DNA of 64,000 bases from UBA3700 sp964478025 (GTDB lineage: Bacteria; Bacillota; Clostridia; Christensenellales; UBA3700): the NCBI GenBank assembly GCA_964478025.1, contig CAYZGK010000007.1, positions 1-64,000 of the forward strand, written 5' to 3'. The notes under the pieces are model-generated. The model saw only the letters and a program-made list of their open reading frames with translations, was not told the origin of the DNA and ran no database searches. The translations under genes were made by a program, and so were the position numbers. Shown here piece after piece: positions 16,478-25,033 of the stretch (its first letter is position 1; every line of letters begins with the position of its first letter).

Positions 16478-16637
16478 GCCGATAGAAATTTGCAGGAGAA
16501 GACTTTTAGTCATCGAAGGAGTAACACTCTCAGAAGCATATGCATAGGACTGTAAATGGACGGCACTCCGGAGAAACCTAAGGAAAAGGTACCGAAGGGG
16601 CAAGCGAAAGCTAATCTCTCAGGTAAAAGGACGGGGA
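16478..16637 (+). ncRNA. Tandem glycine riboswitch
   Basis: Two aptamers are visible. The first has GCAGGAGAAG, CGAAGGAGTAA, CTCTCAG and AGGACTG (about 16490-16556). The second has CTCCGGAGAAACC, CCGAAGGGGCAA, CTCTCAGGTAAAAGGACGGG (about 16564-16636). These are the conserved blocks of the gcvT glycine riboswitch. The downstream gene is a sodium-dependent alanine/glycine symporter. An overlapping terminator at 16661 provides the expression platform. Confidence 0.95.
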
Positions 16638-16660
16638 AAACATAAAAGAGTTTTTCGTTG

Positions 16661-16692
16661 TCATTCCTTTGATTTGAAGGGAATGATTTTTT
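16661..16692 (+). terminator. Riboswitch-controlled terminator
   Basis: TCATTCCTT pairs with AAGGGAATGA (one bulge) and is followed by TTTTTTATTTATT, 16 bases before the symporter ATG. It sits where the glycine-responsive expression platform is expected. Confidence 0.75.
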
Positions 16693-16708
16693 ATTTATTG
16701 GAGCGGGT

Positions 16709-18271
16709 ATGGATAAAATTGTAAACGTATTAACTATAGCAAACAATTGGTTAAATAATATTGTATGGGGATGGCCAGCAATTATTGCCATTTTATTTAC
16801 AGGAATACTATTAACTATTAGAACAAGATTTTTACAAGTTAGAAAGTTTGATGAATCTTTAAAGTCAACAATAGGTGCTACATTTAAAGAAATGAAAGAC
16901 GGAAAAAATAAAAAAAAGAAAGGTGTATCGTCTTTTGAGGCTTTTGCAACAGCAATTTCAGGAACCGTAGGAACAGGTAATATTATAGGTGTAGCATCTG
17001 CTATATTGACAGGTGGACCGGGTGCTGTTTTGTGGATGTGGATATCTGCTTTCTTTGGAATGGTTACAAATTATTCAGAAAATGCTTTAGGTTTATACTA
17101 TAGAAAAAAAGATGAAAATGGTGGTTTTAAAGGCGGTGCCTTTTACTATATAGCATATGGTGTTAAGTGGAAATGGCTTGGATATATTGCGGCTGTATTT
17201 ACAGTTATAGCTGCTATAGGTATGAGTGGCGTTCAAACAAATAAGATTTCTGTTACTTTAGCTGAAACCTTTTCTCAAGCTGATTCGCTTGTATTTAAAT
17301 TAGTTGTTGGAATAGTAGTTGCTGTACTTGTAGGAGTTATAATTATTGGTGGTATAAAAAGAATTTCAAAGGTAGCTTCTCTTTTAGTTCCATTCATGTC
17401 ACTTATATTTATGGTGTTAGCACTTGTTGGTATATTTATGAATGTAACAGCAATTCCACGTGCATTTAAGCTTATATTTACAAACGCCTTTACTTATAAA
17501 TCTGCAGCTGGTGGTATTATGGGTTATGGACTTATGTCCGTAATAAGAAAAGGTATGGCAAGGGGTATATTCTCAAATGAAGCAGGCTTAGGATCGTCTG
17601 TAATAGCTCATTGTTCTACTGAAAATAAAGAACCTGTAAAACAAGGATTATGGGGTATATTTGAAGTATTTTTCGATACATTTGTAATTTGTACATTAAC
17701 TGCATTATTAATACTAACTACTTTTGATTTAGATAAACTAAATACAATAACCTCAGACTCTGGTTTGTCTATAAGTGCATTCTCAACAAACTTTGGCACA
17801 TTTGGTTTGATTTGTTTTGCAGTTATTCTTCCACTATTTGCTTTCACTACAATAATGGCATGGTCATATTATGGAGAAAAGGCAGTAGAGTTTGCTTTTG
17901 ACTGGGCTAAACCTAAAGTTCAAAAGGGAATGGTTCTTGCATTTAAAATTTTATATGTGCTTTTAATAGTTTTCTCAGCTGTTATAGAAAGTGATTTAGT
18001 TTGGGGAATATCTGATACTGCAAATGGTTTAATGGCAATACCTAATTTAATAGCATTAATTATTCTAAGTGGTAAGGTAGTAAAAATTACTAAGAATTAC
18101 TATGATAGGAAGAAAGGAATTTTAGTTGAGCCTATGCTTTCTGCTTATCCAGAGCAAAATAAAGAGTTTATAGAATATGAAAAACAAAATACTATAAATG
18201 AAAATCCAGTTGAAGAAGAGTTAAATGCATATGAAGAATCTCATAATGCAGTAGATGAAGAAAATAAGTAA
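16709..18271 (+). CDS. Sodium:alanine/glycine symporter (AGCS family)
   Basis: A 520-residue membrane protein with about 11 hydrophobic segments and AGCS signatures: GWPAIIAILFTGILLTIRT near the start, the GTVGTGNIIGVASAI motif, and RGIFSNEAGLGSSVIAH. It imports or exports alanine or glycine with sodium. The upstream glycine riboswitch indicates that glycine is a physiological substrate. The acidic C-terminal tail of about 50 residues is cytoplasmic and poorly conserved. GGAG precedes the ATG by 5 bases. Confidence 0.93.
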   Translation: MDKIVNVLTIANNWLNNIVWGWPAIIAILFTGILLTIRTRFLQVRKFDESLKSTIGATFKEMKDGKNKKKKGVSSFEAFATAISGTVGTGNIIGVASAILTGGPGAVLWMWISAFFGMVTNYSENALGLYYRKKDENGGFKGGAFYYIAYGVKWKWLGYIAAVFTVIAAIGMSGVQTNKISVTLAETFSQADSLVFKLVVGIVVAVLVGVIIIGGIKRISKVASLLVPFMSLIFMVLALVGIFMNVTAIPRAFKLIFTNAFTYKSAAGGIMGYGLMSVIRKGMARGIFSNEAGLGSSVIAHCSTENKEPVKQGLWGIFEVFFDTFVICTLTALLILTTFDLDKLNTITSDSGLSISAFSTNFGTFGLICFAVILPLFAFTTIMAWSYYGEKAVEFAFDWAKPKVQKGMVLAFKILYVLLIVFSAVIESDLVWGISDTANGLMAIPNLIALIILSGKVVKITKNYYDRKKGILVEPMLSAYPEQNKEFIEYEKQNTINENPVEEELNAYEESHNAVDEENK

Positions 18272-18297
18272 ATATTAGTAAAAAAAATAAAATAGGT

Positions 18298-18313
18298 TGT
18301 AACACGTGTTACA
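18298..18313. promoter_or_regulatory. Perfect 16-bp palindrome, candidate operator
   Basis: TGTAACACGTGTTACA is fully self-complementary and followed 17 bases later by the half-site TGTTACA (18330-18336). It lies between the symporter stop and the decayed gene. The cognate factor is unknown. A shorter relative, TTACACGTGTAA, occurs at 41137-41148. Confidence 0.55.
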
Positions 18314-18399
18314 CTTTATGTGGAAAAGATGTTACATATTTTAGTATAAAAAATTGGGTATTAAGCAATACGCAGAAATGATATTATGGAGGTACTATA

Positions 18400-18873
18400 A
18401 TGAATAAAATTAATGATAATAAATTATTTTTATGTAGATATGCCGCTGACCTTTTTGAGTATTCGACAAAGAAAAAAAGATTGTTCTTCTAAAGTTTTTA
18501 TTAAAGCATATGTTTATTCTTTTACCTCTACAAGAATAAACAATGAGTGTTTTCTTTTTGATTCGCTAGATATTCCGGCTGCTTATGATTGTATAAAAAA
18601 AGAAAAAAATTAAATAGAGGACATCATATATATCCATCTTATGTAATGGCATAGATTGGTTACATTATGGAATATTTTACCTGTGTTACCAACATACCTT
18701 TAATTTCTTTATATAGAAAAATAAAGCCAGAAGAACTTTATATGTTATATGAAGCATATCATTCATTAGATAATGATTTAGTTGTTCAAAGAATATGTGA
18801 AGCAAAAGGTATTCATTTGAATTTAAATGATGTTGAACTCTTAAAAAAAATATATTATAAAAATACTAAATGA
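18400..18873 (+). pseudogene. Broken small gene of a Firmicutes family of unknown function
   Basis: A strong GGAGG and ATG 18400 open the frame MNKINDNKLFLCRYAADLFE, which stops after 30 codons. Dropping one A from a seven-A run near 18475 restores reading into DCSSKVFIKAYVYS...FLFDSLDIPAAYDCIKKE. A second slip in A-rich DNA near 18605 and one TAG at 18652, where TGG would read WIGYI, complete the protein RKIKPEELYMLYEAYHSLD...RICEAKGI up to 18873. The three pieces are collinear parts of one protein of about 157 residues. I recall the LYKIIKPEEL...AYHTLD pattern from small proteins encoded beside toxin-like genes, but its role is not known to me. Confidence 0.75.
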
Positions 18874-18911
18874 TTTTTATTTTAAAATTAATGATAGTTT
18901 TATTGATTTAA

Positions 18912-18941
18912 TTGACTAAATATTTATATTTATGTTTTAAT
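18912..18941 (+). promoter_or_regulatory. Possible guaB promoter
   Basis: TTGACT (18912-18917), 18 bases, then TTTAAT (18936-18941), with about 20 bases of leader to the guaB Shine-Dalgarno region. Confidence 0.4.
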
Positions 18942-18968
18942 ACCATAAAAAGGAAAGGAGATTATCTT

Positions 18969-20477
18969 ATGGCAGAATTTATTAATGAGCCTTCTCATAC
19001 TTTTGATGAGTATCTTTTAATTCCAGGTTATTCTTCAAGTGAATGTATTCCAACAAATGTTTCACTAAAAACTCCACTTGTAAAATTTAGAAAGGGACAA
19101 GAAGAGCCTGCAATTTCACTAAACATTCCAATGGTTTCTGCAATTATGCAATCCGTATCTGGAGAAAAATTAGCAATAGCTTTAGCGGCCGAAGGTGGTT
19201 GTTCATTTATTTATGGAGCTCAAACAATTGAAAGTGAAGCTGCAATGGTAAAAAGAGTAAAAAGTTATAAAGCAGGATTTGTAAAATGCGAATCCAATAT
19301 TAAGCAAGATCAAACTCTTCAAGACATATTAGATTTAAAAGAAAAAACAGGACATACAACAATAGCAGTTACAGAAGATGGTACTTCTAATGGAAAATTA
19401 TTAGGAATAGTAACAGATAGAGATTATAGAGTTTCAAGAATGTCTTTAGATACTAAAGTTTCTACTTTTATGACTCCATTTGATAAGCTTGTATATGCTT
19501 ATGAAGGTGTAACATTAAAAGAAGCAAATGATATTATCTGGGATCATAAATTAAATGTACTTCCTATTATCTCTAAAGAAGGTAATCTTTTATATATGGT
19601 ATTTAGAAAAGATTATGATAACCATAAAAATAATCCAAATGAATTACTTGATTCTTCAAAAAGATATGTTGTTGGCGCTGGTATTAATACAAGAGATTAC
19701 GCAGAACGTGTTCCAGCTCTTGTTGATGCAGGTGTAGATATTGTTTGTATTGATTCTTCAGAAGGATTCTCTGAATGGCAAAAAATTACCATTGATTGGA
19801 TTAGAAAAACTTATGGAGATAAAGTAAAGGTAGGAGCAGGCAACGTTGTTGATGCTAAAGGATTTAGATTCTTAGCCGAATGTGGTGCTGACTTTGTAAA
19901 AGTAGGTATCGGCGGTGGTTCTATTTGTATTACTCGTGAAACAAAGGGTATAGGAAGAGGACAAGCTACAGCATTAATTGATGTATGTAAGGCAAGAGAT
20001 GAATATTTCAAGGAAACAGGTATTTATGTTCCAGTATGTTCAGATGGTGGTATCGTTCATGATCATCACATTACACTTGCTTTAGCAATAGGTGCAGACT
20101 TTATTATGCTTGGTAGATATTTTGCTAGATTTGATGAGTCTCCAACAGAGAAAATTAACATTGGTGGAAACTATTATAAAGAATATTGGGGTGAAGGCTC
20201 AAATAGAGCAAGAAACTGGCAAAGATATGATTTAGGTGGAGCAAAGAAACTTTCATTCGAAGAAGGCGTTGATTCATACGTTCCTTATGCTGGTTCGTTA
20301 AAGGACAATGTTAGTATGACATTATCTAAGGTAAAATCAACAATGTGTAATTGCGGAGCATTAACAATTCCAGAATTACAAGAAAAAGCTGTATTAACAT
20401 TAGTTTCAGCTACATCTATAGTAGAAGGTGGAGCTCACGATGTTATTCAAAAGAATAAGAGTGGTACTATTAAGTAA
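18969..20477 (+). CDS. guaB: IMP dehydrogenase
   Basis: A 502-residue enzyme converting IMP to XMP with NAD, the first step to GMP. Domains: TIM-barrel start (YLLIPGYSSSECIPTNVSL), paired CBS domains at about 100-220 (TTIAVTEDGTSNGKLLGIVT), barrel continuation with VKVGIGGGSICITRE, where Cys is the catalytic residue, and the flap YKEYWGEGSNRARNW. Length and insert match the roughly 500-residue type. ATG 18969 is chosen because AAGGAAAGGAG lies 8 bases upstream; an upstream TTG at 18912 would add 19 unrelated residues. It precedes the purine cluster but has its own transcription unit. Confidence 0.95.
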   Translation: MAEFINEPSHTFDEYLLIPGYSSSECIPTNVSLKTPLVKFRKGQEEPAISLNIPMVSAIMQSVSGEKLAIALAAEGGCSFIYGAQTIESEAAMVKRVKSYKAGFVKCESNIKQDQTLQDILDLKEKTGHTTIAVTEDGTSNGKLLGIVTDRDYRVSRMSLDTKVSTFMTPFDKLVYAYEGVTLKEANDIIWDHKLNVLPIISKEGNLLYMVFRKDYDNHKNNPNELLDSSKRYVVGAGINTRDYAERVPALVDAGVDIVCIDSSEGFSEWQKITIDWIRKTYGDKVKVGAGNVVDAKGFRFLAECGADFVKVGIGGGSICITRETKGIGRGQATALIDVCKARDEYFKETGIYVPVCSDGGIVHDHHITLALAIGADFIMLGRYFARFDESPTEKINIGGNYYKEYWGEGSNRARNWQRYDLGGAKKLSFEEGVDSYVPYAGSLKDNVSMTLSKVKSTMCNCGALTIPELQEKAVLTLVSATSIVEGGAHDVIQKNKSGTIK

Positions 20478-20491
20478 TTAAAAAACTTCTT

Positions 20492-20520
20492 TTGAAAAGC
20501 ATACTTCAATATGATATAAT
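20492..20520 (+). promoter_or_regulatory. Promoter of the pur operon
   Basis: TTGAAA (20492-20497), 17 bases, TATAAT (20515-20520). Transcription should begin just before the ZTP aptamer. Confidence 0.75.
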
Positions 20521-20537
20521 CATATTACAATAAGATT

Positions 20538-20625
20538 TCTGTTACTGACGGATTAGTGGAGTACCACATGGGAGCAGAAAAATATAATTAGAAAGTAAAA
20601 CTTTCAGCCGACCGTCTGGGCGCAC
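20538..20625 (+). ncRNA. ZTP (pfl) riboswitch
   Basis: The 5' half TTACTGACGGATTAGTGG, AGTACCACATGGGAGCAG and the 3' half GCCGACCGTCTGGGCGC match the conserved blocks of the pfl motif (ACTGGCG, GTGG-loop-CCAC, GGGAGC, and CCGCCTGGGC). The RNA senses ZTP/ZMP, the AICAR nucleotides that build up when formyl-folate is short. It lies directly ahead of purE, a known target class. Its terminal GGGCGCAC is also the 5' arm of a terminator. Confidence 0.92.
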
Positions 20626-20656
20626 ATATCTATAAGAAGATAGGTGCGCCCTTTTT
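20618..20656 (+). terminator. ZTP riboswitch expression-platform terminator
   Basis: GGGCGCAC (20618-20625) pairs with GTGCGCCC (20644-20651) and a further AGAT inner stem, followed by TTTTTGATTTTT. The stem shares GGGC with the aptamer, so ligand binding and termination exclude each other. Confidence 0.9.
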
Positions 20657-20676
20657 GATTTTTAAGGAGGATAAAA

Positions 20677-21171
20677 ATGAAAAAAGTTGGAATTATTATG
20701 GGTAGTGATAGTGACCTTCCTATAGTTAAAAAAGCTATAGATCAATTAAAAGCATTAGAAATTCCTTTTGAAGTACATGTATATTCAGCTCATAGAACAC
20801 CTATTGAGGCAAGAGACTTTGCTCTTAATGCCAGAAAAAATAATTTTGCTGTAATTATTGCCGCTGCAGGTATGGCTGCCCATTTAGCAGGTGCTATTGC
20901 TGCAAATACAACACTTCCTGTTATAGGAATTCCTTGTAAGAGTTCTAATTTAGATGGATTAGACGCACTTTTATCTACAGTACAAATGCCAAGTGGTATA
21001 CCAGTTGCGACAGTAGCTATAGATGGAGCTAAAAATGCAGCACTTTTAGCCGCACAAATAATAGCTGTAGAGGATTCTTCATTAGCTAAAAAATTAGATG
21101 AATTAAGACAAGAAGGATTAGAAACTGTATTAAAAAAGAATGCAGCAATAGAAGAAGAATTTAACAAATAA
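20677..21171 (+). CDS. purE: N5-carboxyaminoimidazole ribonucleotide mutase
   Basis: A 164-residue class I PurE with the family opening KVGIIMGSDSDLPI, the active-site SAHRTP (H in VYSAHRTPIEARDF) and AAAGMAAHLAG, PVIGIPC. It moves the carboxyl group of N5-CAIR to give CAIR. It is the first gene of the riboswitch-controlled operon; a strong AAGGAGG precedes the ATG. purK is not in the window. Confidence 0.97.
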   Translation: MKKVGIIMGSDSDLPIVKKAIDQLKALEIPFEVHVYSAHRTPIEARDFALNARKNNFAVIIAAAGMAAHLAGAIAANTTLPVIGIPCKSSNLDGLDALLSTVQMPSGIPVATVAIDGAKNAALLAAQIIAVEDSSLAKKLDELRQEGLETVLKKNAAIEEEFNK

Positions 21172-21205
21172 TATATCTTAGTAAAACTTATAGGAGAGTT
21201 TTAAT

Positions 21206-22636
21206 ATGTCAAATATTCATGAAGAATGTGGTGTTTTTGGAATATATTCACCAGTAGTAAAAAACGTGTCATTACTTACTTATTATGGTCTTTTTGCATT
21301 GCAACATAGAGGCCAAGAAGCTGCAGGAATTGTTGTTAATGATGATGGTATTTTTAAAACACATAAAGATATAGGATTAGTTTCAGATATTTTTAAAAAG
21401 GATGTTTTGGAGCAACTTGGTCAAGGAAGTATTGCTATAGGTCATTGTAGATACGCAACAACCGGCGCTGGCAAAAGAGAGAACGCTCAACCTATGGTTG
21501 TGAATCATTTAAAGGGAAATGTTGCTATTGCTCACAATGGAAACCTTGTTAATTCTTACGAGCTTAGAAAAGCTCTTGAAGAAGAAGGAAGTATATTTCA
21601 TACAACTTCAGATACAGAAGTTATTTCATATTATTTAATAAAATCTAGAGTTCACACACATACAATTGAAGAAGCCGTTTTAGAGATGATGGAAAAAATA
21701 GAGGGTGCTTACTCATTAGTTATAATGTCTCCAACAAAATTGGTTGCTGCAAGAGATAAACATGGATTTAGACCTTTATGTTATGGAGTAACTCAAGATG
21801 GTTCGTATGTTGTTGCTTCTGAAAGTTGTGCATTAGATACAGTTGGCGCAACTAAAGTAAGAGAAATAAATCCAGGAGAAGTTGTTGTATTTTCAAAAGA
21901 TGGTGTTAAGAGTTTTTATGCAAAAACAAAAGCACCTAAAACATTTTGTATATTTGAATACCTTTATTTTGCAAGACCTGATTCAGAGATTGATGGTTGT
22001 TGTGTTCATAATGCAAGACAAAAGGCAGGAGAATTTTTAGCGGATATGTATCCAATTAAAGCAGATATAGTTATAGGAGTTCCAGACTCTGGACTTGATG
22101 CAGCACTTGGTTATTCTAAAAAATCTGGAATCCCTTATGAGATAGGATTTATAAAGAATAAATATATAGGAAGAACATTTATAGCACCAGCTCAAAGTTT
22201 AAGAGAAGAAGGTGTAAAAATAAAACTAAATGTTATTAAATCAGTAATAGAGGGAAAGAGAGTTATTTTAGTTGATGATTCAATAGTTAGAGGAACAACA
22301 TCTGCAAAGATAGTTAAATCTTTAAGAGATGCAGGTGCTAAAGAGGTTCATTTATTATCTTCTGCACCAATGTTTTTAAATCCTTGTTACTACGGAACAG
22401 ATATAGATTCAAGAAAGAATTTAATAGCTTGCAATAACACGCTTGAGGAAATGACAAAGATGATTGGTGTAGACTCACTAGGATTTTTAAGTGTAGAAAA
22501 AGCAGTTCAAATTTCAGGAACTGATGGAAAAGAAATGTGCTCAGCATGCTTTGATGGAAAATATCCAACATATGAACCAACAGTTGCTGAACACAATAAA
22601 CTAGAAACTAAATTAAGTGAAATAAATAAAAATTAA
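21206..22636 (+). CDS. purF: Amidophosphoribosyltransferase
   Basis: A 476-residue enzyme making phosphoribosylamine from PRPP and glutamine. The short propeptide MSNIHEE is followed by the N-terminal nucleophile Cys (CGVFGIYSP). The phosphoribosyltransferase motif is VILVDDSIVRGTT. Cysteines at CCVHNAR, ACNNTLEEM and MCSACFDGKYPT fit the iron-sulfur type of PurF found in Bacillus, in which the cluster affects stability. It is the committed step of the pathway and is probably feedback-inhibited by nucleotides. Confidence 0.97.
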   Translation: MSNIHEECGVFGIYSPVVKNVSLLTYYGLFALQHRGQEAAGIVVNDDGIFKTHKDIGLVSDIFKKDVLEQLGQGSIAIGHCRYATTGAGKRENAQPMVVNHLKGNVAIAHNGNLVNSYELRKALEEEGSIFHTTSDTEVISYYLIKSRVHTHTIEEAVLEMMEKIEGAYSLVIMSPTKLVAARDKHGFRPLCYGVTQDGSYVVASESCALDTVGATKVREINPGEVVVFSKDGVKSFYAKTKAPKTFCIFEYLYFARPDSEIDGCCVHNARQKAGEFLADMYPIKADIVIGVPDSGLDAALGYSKKSGIPYEIGFIKNKYIGRTFIAPAQSLREEGVKIKLNVIKSVIEGKRVILVDDSIVRGTTSAKIVKSLRDAGAKEVHLLSSAPMFLNPCYYGTDIDSRKNLIACNNTLEEMTKMIGVDSLGFLSVEKAVQISGTDGKEMCSACFDGKYPTYEPTVAEHNKLETKLSEINKN

Positions 22637-22646
22637 AGGAGCATTT

Positions 22647-23690
22647 ATGGTAGAAAAAAGTTTTTCAGAAAGCTATAAACAAGCAGGAGTAGACATTACA
22701 GCAGGATATAAAGCTGTAGAATTAATGAAAAAGCATATTGCTAAGACTATGGTTGATGCATCAAGCGCAGATATTGGTGGCTTTGGTGGTCTATTTGCTT
22801 TAGATTTAAAAGGTTATGAAAATCCAATCTTAGTTTCAGGAACAGATGGCGTTGGAACTAAGTTAAAGATGGCATTTTTAATGGATAAGCATGATACAGT
22901 TGGTATAGATTGTGTAGCTATGTGTGTTAATGATGTTATTTGTGTTGGAGCTAAACCTTTATTTTTCTTAGACTACATTGCATGTGGTAAAAATGTTCCT
23001 GAAAAAATCGAAAGCATAGTTAAAGGTATTTGTGATGGTTGCGTTCAAGCAGGCAGCGCTTTAGTAGGTGGTGAAACTGCAGAAATGCCAGGTTTTTATC
23101 CAATAGACGAATACGATTTAGCAGGATTTTCAGTAGGTATTGTAGATAAAAAAGATGTAATAGATAAAACAAAAATGAAGGAAGGAGATGTTATGATAGC
23201 ACTTCCATCTTCAGGCGTTCATTCAAATGGTTTTTCTTTAGTTAGAAAAGTATTTGATGTTGAATCTAAAGATATAAAAACTCCACTTGAGGAATTAGGC
23301 GGAAAGTCATTAGGAGAAACTTTGCTTACTCCAACAAAAATATATGTAAAACCTATGCTTGAATTATTTAAAGAAATAAAAGTAAAAGGCGTTTCACATA
23401 TAACAGGCGGAGGATTTTATGAAAATATGCCAAGATCAATTCCAAAAGGTTTAGGCGTAAAAATTAAGAAAGAAGATGTTAAGATTCTACCTATATTTAA
23501 ACTAATTCAAAAGGTTGGAAAAATAAATGACCATGATATGTTTAATACATTTAATATGGGAGTAGGAATGAGCGTTGTTGTAGATAAGAATGATGCAAAT
23601 AAGGCTTTAGAAATCTTACATAAAAACGGGGAAGACGCTTATATAATAGGCGAAATTGTAAAATCTGATGATGGAGTAATTTTATGCTAG
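22647..23690 (+). CDS. purM: Phosphoribosylformylglycinamidine cyclo-ligase
   Basis: A 347-residue AIR synthetase, with YKQAGVDITAGYKAVELMK near the start, the ATP-binding DGVGTKLKMAF, GGETAEMPGFY and a C-terminal HITGGGFYENMPR. It closes FGAM into AIR. The last 7 bases overlap purN, indicating coupling. AAAGGAG precedes the ATG. Confidence 0.97.
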   Translation: MVEKSFSESYKQAGVDITAGYKAVELMKKHIAKTMVDASSADIGGFGGLFALDLKGYENPILVSGTDGVGTKLKMAFLMDKHDTVGIDCVAMCVNDVICVGAKPLFFLDYIACGKNVPEKIESIVKGICDGCVQAGSALVGGETAEMPGFYPIDEYDLAGFSVGIVDKKDVIDKTKMKEGDVMIALPSSGVHSNGFSLVRKVFDVESKDIKTPLEELGGKSLGETLLTPTKIYVKPMLELFKEIKVKGVSHITGGGFYENMPRSIPKGLGVKIKKEDVKILPIFKLIQKVGKINDHDMFNTFNMGVGMSVVVDKNDANKALEILHKNGEDAYIIGEIVKSDDGVILC

Positions 23691-24307
23691 ATAAGAAAAT
23701 TAGAATAGCGGTATTTGTCTCTGGTGGTGGAACCAACTTGCAAGCATTAATAGATGCTCAAAAATCCGGAATAATTAAAAGTGGAGAAATTGTACTTGTT
23801 ATATCTAATAAAGAAAATGTTTATGCCCTTCAAAGAGCACAGCAAAATAATATAAAAGCAGTAACTATTGTAAAAGACAAAGAGGAAACTGTAGATGCAT
23901 TTGAAAATAAAATTCTAAAGTGCTTAGAGGAAAATAATATAGAGTTTATAGTATTTGCAGGATTTTTGGCTATATTAACTGAAAGAATAACAAGAAAATA
24001 TCCAAATAGAATAATTAATATTCATCCATCTTTAATCCCATCCTTTTGTGGTAAAGGATATTATGGACTTAAAGTTCATGAGGCAGCACTAAACTATGGA
24101 GTTAAAGTAACTGGAGCTACAGTGCACTTTGTAAATGAAGTTGCAGATGGTGGAAAAATTATTGCTCAAAAAGCAGTTTATATAAAGGAAGGAGATACAC
24201 CTGAAATTCTTCAAAAAAGAGTAATGGAAGAAGCTGAATGGGTATTACTTCCACAGGCAACAGAAGATATTTGTAAAAAATTATTGGAGGAGAAAAATGA
24301 AGGTTAA
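23684..24307 (+). CDS. purN: Phosphoribosylglycinamide formyltransferase
   Basis: A 207-residue formyl-THF-dependent GAR transformylase: RIAVFVSGGGTNLQALIDA, the catalytic NIHPSLIPSFCGKGYYG, and the HFVNEVADGG motif with the formyl-transfer His/Asp. It overlaps purM and, by 11 bases, the next gene, so the region is tightly packed. Confidence 0.97.
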   Translation: MLDKKIRIAVFVSGGGTNLQALIDAQKSGIIKSGEIVLVISNKENVYALQRAQQNNIKAVTIVKDKEETVDAFENKILKCLEENNIEFIVFAGFLAILTERITRKYPNRIINIHPSLIPSFCGKGYYGLKVHEAALNYGVKVTGATVHFVNEVADGGKIIAQKAVYIKEGDTPEILQKRVMEEAEWVLLPQATEDICKKLLEEKNEG

Positions 24308-25025
24308 AAATATATACAAAGTTAATACTTTCAAAAAATTAGTAAAAGGAAACTCATATGTTGGAAGAGGAATAATTTCTGGTTTATCTAAAGATGGTAA
24401 AAATGCTGTAGCAGCATACTTTATTATGGGTAGATCTGCAAATTCTAGAAATAGAATATTTGTTGAGGAAAATAGTGTTGTATATACAAAACCTTTTGAT
24501 GAATCTAAAGTAGAAGATCCAAGTTTAATTATTTATGCAGCTGTTAGAGAATATGAAAAAAGTTTAGTTTTTACAAATGGTGATCAAACAGACACAATTG
24601 TAAATGGTCTAAAGGTTGGTAAATCATTTTTCGATGCACTAAAGAGTAGAAAGTTTGAACCAGATTTTCCAAATTTAACTCCAAGAATTTCAGCTATTCA
24701 AAATTTTGATAAAGACTTTTCTTATAGTTTAAGTATTTTAAAAAGTGCAGATGAAGAAGGAAGCGCTTGTAATAGATATTTATTTGACTTTGAACCAATA
24801 AAAGGTGTTGGACATTTTATACATACATATGTTTGCGATGGTAATCCAATACCAACATTCCAAGGCGAACCAGAGAGAGTTTTAATACCTAACAGTATTG
24901 ATTCTTTCACAAATGATATTTGGAATTCATTAGATGAAAATAATAAAATTTCACTATATGTTAGATATACAAATCTAAAGACAGGTAGAAAAAAAGAAAG
25001 ATTGATTAATAAAAATACTAAATAG
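24297..25025 (+). CDS. PurO-type IMP cyclohydrolase
   Basis: A 242-residue protein matching the archaeal-like IMP cyclohydrolase family (PurO-type): YVGRGIISGLSKDGKNAVAA, AYFIMGRSANSRNR, DPSLIIYAAVREY, TPRISAI. It would carry out the last step, FAICAR to IMP, which most bacteria leave to the N-terminal half of PurH. The next gene supplies only the transformylase half, so the two together replace a bifunctional PurH. GGAGG, inside purN, precedes the ATG. Confidence 0.88.
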   Translation: MKVKNIYKVNTFKKLVKGNSYVGRGIISGLSKDGKNAVAAYFIMGRSANSRNRIFVEENSVVYTKPFDESKVEDPSLIIYAAVREYEKSLVFTNGDQTDTIVNGLKVGKSFFDALKSRKFEPDFPNLTPRISAIQNFDKDFSYSLSILKSADEEGSACNRYLFDFEPIKGVGHFIHTYVCDGNPIPTFQGEPERVLIPNSIDSFTNDIWNSLDENNKISLYVRYTNLKTGRKKERLINKNTK

Positions 25026-25033
25026 GAGCATAT

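Noticed and set aside
18413..18613. A 66-codon open frame between two other frames read as its own gene
   Set aside because: It has no ribosome site of its own; its second half is the middle section of the broken gene at 18400-18873, displaced by a homopolymer slip.
20790..21167. 125-codon antisense frame opposite purE
   Set aside because: It is alanine- and serine-rich as expected from reversed codons of purE; no start signal or homology is evident.
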